Origin: Caryophanales bacterium UBA3668
GTDB taxonomy: Bacteria > Bacillota_I > Bacilli_A > RFN20 > CAG-826
Assembly (NCBI GenBank): GCA_002373085.1
Contig: DFJP01000050.1
Span: 1-16,168, forward strand
DNA length: 16,168 nucleotides
Reading direction: 5' to 3'
Below, one piece after another: positions 1 to 6,766 of the stretch (position 1 is its first letter; the number at the start of each line of letters is the position of its first letter). Under the pieces are notes generated by a model. The model did not search any database. It was not told where the DNA came from and saw nothing but the letters and a program-made list of their open reading frames with translations. Both the position numbers and the translations under genes were made by a program.

Positions 1-969
1 TTCCATTTTTGAGACAATGGTTTCATAGGTTTTGTTTTCGGTGATAAAAACCACTATTGCACCGACCTTTAAATCTTTAAGTGCCTCAACCTTATTAGCG
101 AGGAATGAAAAGTTAAAAGTGATCGTGTGTTCTAAAGAAGAGTCCACTAATGCTTTTGTGGCTTTTGTTAATAATGAGGCGTAGTCCTTATCACCATAGA
201 ACTCATACTTCATTTTGACTTTTGGGATACGCTTTAACGCAGGTGCGGTTGTTACCACTTGGCCGTCATTAGTTAAGTAATAAACGACCTGACTGGTATG
301 CTGTGTATTTTCGGCCTTTGGGATGTAGTAAACTTTGTTTAAGCTAATCTCATTGGTGTCATTTACATTAAGCTCAGTAATGGTCCCTAGAGTCGATTTC
401 ATCGTGATTCCAATCTTTGCAGAAACCACTTTAATTCGAATCCTATAGAACTTACCATTTCGAAGCACCACTTCATATTCAAGTCGTATTCCATAAGTTT
501 TAGAAAACTCCTCAACCAAATCTAAGATGTTCTCTTTAGTATCCGCTTCATATGTTAAGGAGCAGTTTTTCACTACTTCTATGGCGGTTTCTAAATAAGA
601 GACATTTTGATAAGTGTCACCGGAGTATTTAAATGTGTTGTTAATAAGATTCACGATAAACTGAGCGGAGTTACCACTAAAGCTATTTGGCAGCGGAACA
701 TCAACATCCAAAAGGGATAAATAGTCCATTGTTTCAACTTTGGTTTGATTCTTATCGTCGGTTTTGATTGAGGTAATGATTCCCACGTATGGATAGCCAT
801 TATCCTTAACGATAAGAAGGTCACCTATTTTAGCTTTTAAACTCTGTTTATTTACCGTGAATTTGCTCTTTTGAGGAATAAGAGCATCGAGAATAATATC
901 GAAATCATCAGTGGCATAGCCATAATCTAAAACAGACAAATCTTGTTCACTTAAAAAGATTAAATGCAT
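1..969 (-). CDS. Phage tail-tip / baseplate hub protein, N-terminal part (partial)
   Basis: An open frame starts at the ATG at 967-969 and runs without a stop to position 1, giving 323 residues; the C-terminus lies outside the window. A GGAGG site sits five bases before the ATG, just after the stop of the distal tail protein gene. The protein starts MHLIFLSEQD, is rich in beta strands and has no signal peptide or membrane segment. Its place directly after the distal tail protein and tape measure genes is that of the tail-associated hub (gp44/Gp37-like, Prophage_tail or Tal families), which caps the tail tube and often carries a C-terminal lytic or fibre domain. Family assignment rests on position and general composition more than on a diagnostic motif. 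Any enzymatic domain would be in the missing part. Confidence 0.7.
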   Translation of the reverse strand, partial: MHLIFLSEQDLSVLDYGYATDDFDIILDALIPQKSKFTVNKQSLKAKIGDLLIVKDNGYPYVGIITSIKTDDKNQTKVETMDYLSLLDVDVPLPNSFSGNSAQFIVNLINNTFKYSGDTYQNVSYLETAIEVVKNCSLTYEADTKENILDLVEEFSKTYGIRLEYEVVLRNGKFYRIRIKVVSAKIGITMKSTLGTITELNVNDTNEISLNKVYYIPKAENTQHTSQVVYYLTNDGQVVTTAPALKRIPKVKMKYEFYGDKDYASLLTKATKALVDSSLEHTITFNFSFLANKVEALKDLKVGAIVVFITENKTYETIVSKME

Positions 970-978
970 AATGGCCTC

Positions 979-1809
979 CTAATGAGCGATGTATTCTTCT
1001 TTATAGAAAATCTCGCAAGTCGCTTCTTCTCTAACACCAGGATCAAAAAAGATCTCGCTTTCACCCGGAGGAAGAAATAAGAAGTTGTCGTATGAGAAAT
1101 CCTGCTTATCGTAATAGTCCTCAATCTCTGCCCCGAGGGTCCATTTGATGTATTGATCCGTTGGTTCAGAATTTATTTCAATTACAGGTTCATCTCGTTC
1201 ATCTACGATTAATCGTAAGGTTTGAACATCGACACCATTTTGTCTAATGATGACTCTAGGGTTATAACAATTACCAATTAATCGAATGAGCAAAGGAACA
1301 TTTCGAGGCGAATCATTCACCACCGTCACCTTTCCATTAAAAGAAACGGCATAGACGTATGGATAATCATATGTATAGATTTTTCCGCCACCAGAGTCAG
1401 TAACTTCGATATAAGCTGATTTGTTAACAAGCCATAGCGATAAACAATCAATTTTGACTTGGCTCTTAAGAACACCCTGCTCAAGTTGAGTTTTACTAGA
1501 TGCTTTTATGTTCACGTAGCAGTACTTCTTCCCAGCATCAGTTTCATAGAAAAGTCGTAGCTCTTTACTTTTAGTAAGATACTCTCTCCAGCGAGTAAAA
1601 CCCTGATAGCCATCAAGGAAGTCTAAAGTGAAATCAATAGATCGTTGAGGAATCTTTCTTTTTGTTTCTACAAATCTAGCATCAAAGTCTTCATATTCAA
1701 TTTCGAATTCGAAGCCTAAACCATCAAGCTCTTCGATGATGCAGGCATGTGTGTAATCGAAGTAAAAGGTGCTACCGACTTCATTAACAAGATAAAATCT
1801 ACGTCTCAT
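979..1809 (-). CDS. Distal tail protein (Dit-like, siphovirus tail component)
   Basis: 276 residues. The ATG at 1807-1809 shares its first base with the tape measure stop (TAATG), and a GGAGG lies nine bases upstream, inside the end of the tape measure gene. Dit proteins form the hexameric ring that joins the last tail-tube ring to the tail tip. The N-terminal 100 or so residues, with the stretch VETKRKIPQRSIDFTLDFLD followed by an aromatic-rich strand region, resemble the tube-like N-terminal domain of the family. The C-terminal part (about 130-276) is beta-rich, ends in an acidic stretch (LLFLPPGE-like turn followed by EIFF), and looks like the galectin-like or beta-sandwich half. The length is close to that of the usual Dit proteins. 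The order tape measure - Dit - hub is the standard siphovirus order and supports the call. Confidence 0.85.
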   Translation of the reverse strand: MRRRFYLVNEVGSTFYFDYTHACIIEELDGLGFEFEIEYEDFDARFVETKRKIPQRSIDFTLDFLDGYQGFTRWREYLTKSKELRLFYETDAGKKYCYVNIKASSKTQLEQGVLKSQVKIDCLSLWLVNKSAYIEVTDSGGGKIYTYDYPYVYAVSFNGKVTVVNDSPRNVPLLIRLIGNCYNPRVIIRQNGVDVQTLRLIVDERDEPVIEINSEPTDQYIKWTLGAEIEDYYDKQDFSYDNFLFLPPGESEIFFDPGVREEATCEIFYKEEYIAH

Positions 1810-4103
1810 TAGTAGGCACCTCCTAATGCTGTATTGATTGAATCGATATCAACATCACCGCTTGTGTTAATGGTGACATTATTTGTGGTTGTCGAATGGT
1901 CATCATTCATATATGAATTACTGGTCGATTTGACAGTATTTTCAGCATCAAAGTCACCTGTGCCGAACATCTTTCCAATGAGCTTAACTAGCCATCCAAC
2001 CGTATGGTCAAGAATCCATTTAACCGCAGAGATAATCGCGTTAAGGATATCTAAGATAGGCTTAAGGATCTGGAATAAGATTTGTAAGACCGGAACAATG
2101 ACTGCTTTGATGACATTGCCAATAATCACTAAGATTGGCGAAATCGCTTCAACAATTGTGAAAATGACATCGAGAATATCCATGATTGGCGTTAAGAACG
2201 TCTCAATTAATGGAAGAAGAATCTCGAATAATTCCGCAATTACTTCAATGATTCCGCTGATAAATTCGATTAATGGTTCAAGGATTGCGAGAATAATCTC
2301 TAGGATTGGCTCCAAGATATCAATGATGATGTCTAATAAGACAACCACCACTTTGATTACTTCGCTTAAGATATCGACGATGACATTAATGATTTCAATA
2401 AGGATGTTTAAGATTCCATCTACAAGCTCAATAATGACATCGATAATTTGAACCACTAATTTGATGACAAGTTGAATGATTCTAGCTACTACCTGCAAGA
2501 TCTTAGCGATCAATTGAGTAATAGGAATCAAAACCGTCGTTAGCATCTCAAGGATTCTAGTAATAGGTTCGATGAGGCTCTCAAGTAGTTTTACTACTTC
2601 ATCAAGCACCATCATGACCACATCTAAAACGCCATCGATGATTTCAACTAAGACATCAATGATCTGATTGATAACATTCATCAATATGTCGAGGATAGGT
2701 TTTAACTTCTCGATAATCTTACCGACAAGCTCCACGATTTTATCGATGAGTTGTTTAACTATATCTAAGAGCCTTTTTAATAAAGCTCTAAAGTTTTCAT
2801 TTTGAAGAAGAAGCACCGCAATGATGCCAATAATAAGAGCCCACGGACCTGCTTTCGCTACGGCACCTAATACTTTGGTAGCACCGCCTAATGCAGACAC
2901 GGCCTCTTTAAGTTTTCCAACTAATCCAATAACTTTGGCCACTATGGTTAGTACAGGCCCAATTGCAGTAAGTACCCCACCGATAACGCCTATGACAACC
3001 TTTAATCCAGATGACATCTCTTTCCATTTTTGGATGAGCTCTTTAACCTTAGGAATAACGGTGTCCTTAAGGAAGTTAACGATTTTAGTGATAACCGGGG
3101 CTAATGCTGTAGCAAGTTCAGTCCTTAAAGAAAGGAACGCTTGCTTGAGTGCGTAGATTTCGTTACCAAGTTTACCAGTAGTCTCTGCATCTTCCTCGGA
3201 GACAATACCAACTTTTTCCGCCTCTTCCATCCATGCTTCAAGTTCATCTTCCGATGCACTTAAAACAGGGTTCAAAAGAGTTCCAAGTTTATCACCAAAG
3301 AATTGATTCGCTAATGCGGTTCTAGTAGCAGCATCTTCCACTCCTGCTATGGCATTACGGATTTTCTTAAAAGCTGCTTCTGCATCTAGACCAGCGAGAT
3401 CGTCCATTGTTAAACCGATTTTGGATAGCTGTTCAGAGACATCATCTCCATTAGCGATTTGTCCTAAAAGGTTATTAATTTTTTGGAATGCTTTATCTAG
3501 ATATTGGGTTTCACTGCCAAGTTGTTTGGCGGCATATTCCCATTTTTGAAGAGCCTCTAATCCGACACCTAACTGCTTTGCAGTATCAGCCATTTGATTG
3601 ACTGTTTCAGTGGTCTTTAATGCTAAAGCGGATAAAGCAGTAACAGCTGCGGTTACTGGAGCTGTGATGTATTTAGTCATCGCACCACCAATGGCTGACA
3701 ACTTATTAACATCAATCTTTCCTAAAGCAGATATTTTGTTATCAGTTTGCTTTAACTCTTCATTTAGTTTTGCTACTTCTGCCTCAGTATATTGGACAGC
3801 ACGTTGCATTTTCTTGAATTCTTGCTCACTGACTGTGCCGAGTTTGACACCTTCTTTAGCAAGCTCAAGTTGCTTCTTTTGTTCCTCTAACTTTTTCTTA
3901 GTGGTCTCTAAGATGCCGTTAAGTTTATCTTGTTTTTGTTTCCACAAGTCGACGTTAGAAGAATCGTATTTTAAGTTTTTATTAATTGCAGCTAGGTCTC
4001 TTTGTTGCTCTTTAAGGTCAGAATTGAGGGATTTGATAGAAGACTCAAGTTCCGTTGTATCAAGACCGAGCTTAATATTTAGACCTTTAATTGCTTCTGC
4101 CAT
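1809..4103 (-). CDS. Tail tape measure protein
   Basis: 764 residues from the ATG at 4101-4103, which has AAGGAGG eight bases upstream. A GTG at 4112 would add three residues but sits on top of that ribosome site, so the ATG is preferred. Residues about 15-135 are charged and lysine/glutamate-rich, predicted coiled coil. A glycine/alanine/threonine-rich segment follows, then from about 370 a long run of amphipathic to hydrophobic helices built on repeating isoleucine, leucine and valine positions (blocks such as ILEPILEIILAILEPLI). The last 40 residues are polar and Asn/Thr-rich. This is the typical make-up of a tape measure that sets tail length and is ejected into the host envelope. At roughly 0.15 nm per residue it implies a tail of about 115 nm, an inference. 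It follows the tail chaperone genes directly. Confidence 0.95.
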   Translation of the reverse strand: MAEAIKGLNIKLGLDTTELESSIKSLNSDLKEQQRDLAAINKNLKYDSSNVDLWKQKQDKLNGILETTKKKLEEQKKQLELAKEGVKLGTVSEQEFKKMQRAVQYTEAEVAKLNEELKQTDNKISALGKIDVNKLSAIGGAMTKYITAPVTAAVTALSALALKTTETVNQMADTAKQLGVGLEALQKWEYAAKQLGSETQYLDKAFQKINNLLGQIANGDDVSEQLSKIGLTMDDLAGLDAEAAFKKIRNAIAGVEDAATRTALANQFFGDKLGTLLNPVLSASEDELEAWMEEAEKVGIVSEEDAETTGKLGNEIYALKQAFLSLRTELATALAPVITKIVNFLKDTVIPKVKELIQKWKEMSSGLKVVIGVIGGVLTAIGPVLTIVAKVIGLVGKLKEAVSALGGATKVLGAVAKAGPWALIIGIIAVLLLQNENFRALLKRLLDIVKQLIDKIVELVGKIIEKLKPILDILMNVINQIIDVLVEIIDGVLDVVMMVLDEVVKLLESLIEPITRILEMLTTVLIPITQLIAKILQVVARIIQLVIKLVVQIIDVIIELVDGILNILIEIINVIVDILSEVIKVVVVLLDIIIDILEPILEIILAILEPLIEFISGIIEVIAELFEILLPLIETFLTPIMDILDVIFTIVEAISPILVIIGNVIKAVIVPVLQILFQILKPILDILNAIISAVKWILDHTVGWLVKLIGKMFGTGDFDAENTVKSTSNSYMNDDHSTTTNNVTINTSGDVDIDSINTALGGAY

Positions 4104-4116
4104 CACCCTCACCTCC

Positions 4117-4658
4117 TTAACCTAAAAAGGCATCAATATCTGCCTGAGTTGCTTGTCTAGACCCACCTTCTTCATAGATAGATTTTTGCAATTTGACTAT
4201 GTCAAGATAGGTTCTAATATCAAAGAATTCCGCATCACGAATCGGGATTCCTAGTTGAGCCAAGTTGAAAATTATGTTTGCCGTGATGTTTCCTCTTGGC
4301 CTTATGGTTTTGGGGCTAAATCAGTCCCTTCGGAATTTTTCTTCATTTCCCCTAAAAGTTCGCCAATGGTATTAGCAAGATTTGTGAGTTCTTCAACGTT
4401 AGATAAAACGCTAAAATCGAAGAGCTGAAGGAAACGGTCATATGATTCACTGAAGAAAGGCTTATGCAAAACATAGACCAATCTAAAAAGGACATCGATA
4501 AACTTACCGACATCATTTTTGTTTTCGCTGATCGCTTTATCTAACTTTTCGACATCATCAAATAGTTCAGTGCCAAAGACGTTTCTATAAGAAATGATGG
4601 TAAAAAGTGAAGAAGCTAATCTAAACTCCTTCCCATTGAGTTTAACTGTGCGTTCCAT
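4117..4658 (-). CDS. Tail assembly chaperone, -1 frameshift fusion product (gpGT-type)
   Basis: This is the long product of a programmed -1 frameshift: 117 residues are read in the first frame to the AAA codon at 4308-4310, then 63 more in the -1 frame from the ACC at 4306-4308 to a TAA at 4117-4119, giving about 180 residues. The -1 frame has no suitable start codon of its own and encodes a well-formed polypeptide containing GIPIRDAEFFDIRTYL and ending ATQADIDAFLG, the style of C-terminal T domain seen in siphovirus chaperones. In lambda the G and GT products bind the tape measure and recruit tail tube subunits; the same role is inferred here. The stop of this frame lies 13 bases before the tape measure ATG, so the fusion fills what would otherwise be an unexplained gap of almost 200 bases. 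Confidence 0.85.
4302..4658 (-). CDS. Tail assembly chaperone, short form (gpG-type)
   Basis: 118 residues, from the ATG at 4656-4658 with AGGAG six bases upstream, just after the major tail protein stop. It starts MERTVKLNGKEFRLASSLFT and continues with a mostly helical domain. The short N-terminal beta strand with a KLNGKEF motif, followed by helices, is common in Gram-positive phage tail chaperones. The gene lies between the major tail protein and the tape measure, the fixed position of gpG-like proteins in siphoviruses. Two codons before its stop is a canonical slippery heptamer that lets some ribosomes continue into the GT form. The short form is expected to be made in large excess. It acts in the cytoplasm during tail assembly and is not part of the finished virion. 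Confidence 0.88.
   Translation of the reverse strand: MERTVKLNGKEFRLASSLFTIISYRNVFGTELFDDVEKLDKAISENKNDVGKFIDVLFRLVYVLHKPFFSESYDRFLQLFDFSVLSNVEELTNLANTIGELLGEMKKNSEGTDLAPKP
4308..4314 (-). promoter_or_regulatory. Programmed -1 ribosomal frameshift site CCCAAAA
   Basis: On the minus strand the short chaperone frame reads GCC CCA AAA CCA TAA. This contains C CCA AAA, an exact X XXY YYZ heptamer in which both tRNAs can re-pair after a one-base backward slip. The -1 frame entered there stays open for 63 codons. No strong downstream stem or pseudoknot is obvious by eye. Confidence 0.85.
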
Positions 4659-4668
4659 ACTCTACTCC

Positions 4669-5241
4669 TTATTCAGGGATTTCTGGAATCACTGGAGCGG
4701 TAGTTAAGAAGTTTGTGTAGTTACTATCGCCTTTAGCACAGACACAGTTAGTGATTAAATCATCGCCAACTTCGATTGGTCTAGCTGTGATGTTAAGAGT
4801 AACTGAGTTAGCTTCAATGCTATCCGCTTTTGATTTGGTTGCTTCAGCAATTGGGGTGACACTACATAAGTAGTACCAGACTCTTCTTGCCTTAGCATCG
4901 CCTTGGAATTCAAAACCTAAGGCAAAGGTCACTACTGGTGCGTTAGCGATTTCCACTAAGTTACCATTCGCAAGTGTCTTATAGCCTAATACTGCGGTCT
5001 TGAAATTGTCAGGGATTTCTGTGAACTTAAGTGTTAAGGTTCTACCTGCATTTTGGACTAAGGATGCGTATAAAGTATCATCAGCATAAACATTGGTAGA
5101 TCCACCCACTACTTCACTCGAGAACTCTTGAGCTCCCGGTAATGCGACTGGAGTATCAAAACTCCAGTTACCATTATTGTCTTGAGTGGCAATTGAATAA
5201 TGGACATTACGTAATCCGAACGTGATTTTGTTATTTGGCAT
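4669..5241 (-). CDS. Major tail protein (phi13-type tail tube)
   Basis: 190 residues beginning MPNNKITFGLRNVHYS, from the ATG at 5239-5241 with GGAGG nine bases upstream. An in-frame extension to 5289 exists but overlaps the upstream gene heavily and has no ribosome site. The sequence is beta-rich. The opening xKITFGLxNVHY, the central segment around LPGAQEFSSEVVGGSTNVYA, and a later FALGFEFQGD stretch match the phi13-family major tail proteins of Gram-positive siphoviruses. The protein polymerises as hexameric rings into the non-contractile tail tube around the tape measure. The gene overlaps the end of the preceding tail completion gene by 11 bases and is followed after 10 bases by the chaperone gene. 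No C-terminal Ig-like decoration domain is present; the protein ends soon after the tube domain, with a Pro-rich tail. Confidence 0.92.
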   Translation of the reverse strand: MPNNKITFGLRNVHYSIATQDNNGNWSFDTPVALPGAQEFSSEVVGGSTNVYADDTLYASLVQNAGRTLTLKFTEIPDNFKTAVLGYKTLANGNLVEIANAPVVTFALGFEFQGDAKARRVWYYLCSVTPIAEATKSKADSIEANSVTLNITARPIEVGDDLITNCVCAKGDSNYTNFLTTAPVIPEIPE

Positions 5242-5575
5242 GTTTAAAATCCTCCAGCCTAATTTCATAAACTCTATAAATAGAGCCATCTGAGTTTTTG
5301 TATTCAGATGTTAAAGAAAAGATGTAGTCGTTTTTTAGAAGAGCAGTTTCTAGCTTTTCCTCTAAGGCTTCATCTTTTTTCTTTGTTGATAATGTAATTT
5401 GAATCGTACTTAAGTAGTAAGTTGGTCGATCATCTGCAAATTCAGGTGGTCTTTTCGATATCTCCTGATAAATGATGAACGGAGCTTCTGCATTTTGCTC
5501 ATTGTCATAATCAAGATGAGCATAGATGACTGTCGGAAGAACGGTTAATAGCACTCTTCTTAGTTTCTTAAGCAT
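5231..5575 (-). CDS. Tail completion / tail terminator-like protein
   Basis: 114 residues if translation starts at the ATG at 5573-5575, which has GGAGG six bases upstream. The tandem ATG at 5576-5578 would add one Met but leaves only three bases of spacing. The protein has an N-terminal helix (LKKLRRVLLTVLP), then a region with PFIIYQEISKRPPEFADDRP and two beta strands around YYLSTIQITLSTKK, followed by a helix and a C-terminal strand pair. This pattern, with a tyrosine before the ISKRP turn and a central IQI strand, fits the small tail-terminator or DUF3168/gp11-like proteins that cap the tube and join the head-neck. It lies between the gp10-like gene and the major tail protein, the usual place for the terminator. 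Family naming is by position and fold-like pattern. Confidence 0.75.
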   Translation of the reverse strand: MLKKLRRVLLTVLPTVIYAHLDYDNEQNAEAPFIIYQEISKRPPEFADDRPTYYLSTIQITLSTKKKDEALEEKLETALLKNDYIFSLTSEYKNSDGSIYRVYEIRLEDFKHAK

Positions 5576-5964
5576 CATCCACCTCCATTAATTATCTTTC
5601 TGATATCGTCTAGCATCTTCGGGGTAAACTCGTCATAAGCAGGTCTTAAAAAAGGGCGAGCAGATACGAGCTTTCCACTACGATGCTTAAAGCCAAGTTC
5701 TACTAAATGAACGATGGAACCTTTGGTTTTGGAATAAATAACAATCGTTTTGTTTATACCTTCACCATATGATTCCTTAATAAAAGAATCGCCTAAATGC
5801 TCGTGTGTCCACGGTGTTCTAGGTGCATGTTCTTTTATATAATCCAGGATCAAGTCGGCTGTTTCATCTAAGCGTTGTAATATCGCTACTTCAACGTCTT
5901 TAGAATAGTTTTTAACGGCCTTTTCAATCTCTGGTGTGAGAGCGGTAAGTTCTAAAGATTCCAT
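5575..5964 (-). CDS. HK97 gp10-like head-tail joining protein
   Basis: 129 residues. The ATG at 5962-5964 lies inside the end of the previous gene (13-base overlap), with GGAGG ten bases upstream. The TGA stop overlaps the next start (ATGATG). The N-terminal half is helical (NYSKDVEVAILQRLDETADL). The middle has the stretch APRTPWTHEHLGDSF followed by a strand around INKTIVIYSK, then a V-H-L-V-E-L-G-F motif and an ARPFLRPAYDE motif near the C-terminus. The VELGxxxRxGxxVxARPFLxPA pattern is characteristic of HK97-gp10/minor capsid-like proteins, placed in the neck of siphoviruses. Order in the operon (connector, closure, gp10-like, terminator, major tail) is standard. Confidence 0.88.
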   Translation of the reverse strand: MESLELTALTPEIEKAVKNYSKDVEVAILQRLDETADLILDYIKEHAPRTPWTHEHLGDSFIKESYGEGINKTIVIYSKTKGSIVHLVELGFKHRSGKLVSARPFLRPAYDEFTPKMLDDIRKIINGGG

Positions 5965-6302
5965 CCAGCGATGTCCTCCTTTTTGATTTGAGTCTCGCTA
6001 GCATAGAGTTCCATCCACATTCCGTTTTGATAAGTCCTCTCTACTTTGTAGATGGTGTCTTCATTAGGAACATAAAGGTACTTGCTACCGTCATAAAGGA
6101 ACGCTTGAATTGAAACCTTAAAATCAAGTAAAACTTTGCTCTCTTTTGAAGAGTAATGTTCCTTAGAAGTGATGGAGGCTGTCATCCCCACCACCTCTTT
6201 GGAGCCGACCAAACGCAAGACTTGGTTGCCCAAATCATCAGCATCTGTTTTAACACGTAATAGGAATAAGTTGATGTTGCCGGAATTAGGATACGCTATC
6301 AC
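5952..6302 (-). CDS. Head closure / head-tail joining protein
   Basis: 116 residues with a GTG start at 6300-6302, overlapping the stop of the connector gene as GTGA, and GGAGG nine bases upstream. The protein starts MIAYPNSGNINLFLLRVKTD, then is beta-rich with a predicted small barrel (ITSKEHYSS, SIQAFLYDGSKYLYV, YKVERTYQNGMWMELYAS). The small beta-barrel arrangement and position resemble the SPP1 gp16/head closure (PF05521-like) proteins that plug the connector after DNA packaging. No catalytic residues or membrane segments are seen. The alternative is another type of neck protein; placement strongly restricts it to the head-tail interface. Confidence 0.8.
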   Translation of the reverse strand: MIAYPNSGNINLFLLRVKTDADDLGNQVLRLVGSKEVVGMTASITSKEHYSSKESKVLLDFKVSIQAFLYDGSKYLYVPNEDTIYKVERTYQNGMWMELYASETQIKKEDIAGWNL

Positions 6303-6619
6303 GAGGAAGAACCTCCACCAACCTCAGGTCTATGCAAGCATAGTTGCCTGAGTAAGACGTCAAAGCTCTTGGGAAGCTCTTTCACTTCTCCGTTACTATT
6401 GAATCCGAAATGTGTCTTCACAAATATGGTAATAAGAGCTGTCACTAAAGGATTGTCATCTGATTCAGCGGTTTCACGAGGAACTCCAGCTGTGACTAGC
6501 AACTGGCGGCACGAGGCAATATGAATCAAGATTTCATCATCAGCGTAGTTTTCTGTTGCAGGGATAAGCAAAGCTTTCTTCATCTTCTCTAGCATGTTTT
6601 CGCACGACATTTTAGACAC
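6299..6619 (-). CDS. Head-tail connector protein (gp6-like)
   Basis: 106 residues from the ATG at 6617-6619 with GGAGG eight bases upstream. An inner ATG three codons later is less well spaced. It is mainly helical: an N-terminal helix (ENMLEKMKKAL), an acidic turn (ENYADDEILIHIASCRQLLV), a second helix after a G-V-P turn, and a long helix ending in FVKTHFG. This DDEIxxHIxxCRxxL pattern with a later central helix is typical of the gp6/Phage_connect_1 group, which forms a ring below the portal. The last residues are a Gly/Ser-rich tail. It is the first gene after a 147-bp non-coding gap that follows the capsid gene. Confidence 0.85.
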   Translation of the reverse strand: MSKMSCENMLEKMKKALLIPATENYADDEILIHIASCRQLLVTAGVPRETAESDDNPLVTALITIFVKTHFGFNSNGEVKELPKSFDVLLRQLCLHRPEVGGGSSS

Positions 6620-6766
6620 CTCCTCTACTCGTTAGAATATTCTTCCTATTACTCTTAAACGGAAGGACCCGCCTTCATACGGACTTATTGATTTCTCATT
6701 TCATACGTATTGCGACTAGCGACTTATCAAGGTTAGCGGGCACTCCTCCGTGTTTCGACCTAAGGT
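6620..6766 (-). other. Non-coding gap between capsid and connector genes
   Basis: A 147-bp stretch with no frame longer than about 15 codons on the minus strand, in an operon whose other late genes overlap or lie within about 20 bases of each other. It holds the candidate structured RNA described separately, a small interrupted palindrome (GACCT-A-AGGTC at 6757-6767) overlapping the capsid stop, and the ribosome site of the connector gene. No T-run terminator or promoter consensus is seen. Confidence 0.8.
6659..6751 (-). ncRNA. Candidate structured RNA (multi-branched fold) in late mRNA
   Basis: Paired arms seen directly: 6660-6663 with 6747-6750, 6665-6667 with 6744-6746, 6668-6672 (CCCGC) with 6736-6740 (GCGGG), and 6677-6681 (ATACG) with 6706-6710 (CGTAT). 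Together they close a branched structure of about 90 nucleotides with an outer stem of about 12 base pairs containing a one-base and a three-base bulge. A further short hairpin (CTT/AAG at 6723-6731) and a tandem GCGACTA-GCGACTT repeat lie in the inner part. The stem is GC-rich in an AT-rich setting. It is not followed by a T-run, so a simple terminator is unlikely. Function is unknown; it could be an mRNA stability or processing element. Strand is inferred from transcription of the operon. Confidence 0.5.

Noticed and set aside
1834..2451. Plus-strand frame of 205 codons opposite the tape measure gene
   Set aside because: It is low-complexity (Ser/Ile/Met/Thr-rich), lies antisense to the repetitive hydrophobic part of the tape measure, and has no family resemblance; an antisense shadow.
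3598..4125. Plus-strand frame of 175 codons opposite the tape measure N-terminus
   Set aside because: Ser/Leu/Phe-rich mirror of the coiled-coil coding strand, with no resemblance to any family.
5242..5289. N-terminal extension of the major tail protein frame
   Set aside because: The added residues are the out-of-frame end of the preceding gene; GGAGG is placed for the ATG at 5241 and MPNNKITFG matches family starts.
6659..6751. tRNA gene in the capsid-connector gap
   Set aside because: Although compact and GC-rich in its stem, it lacks the seven-pair acceptor with a T-loop GTTCRA box and a recognisable anticodon arm.
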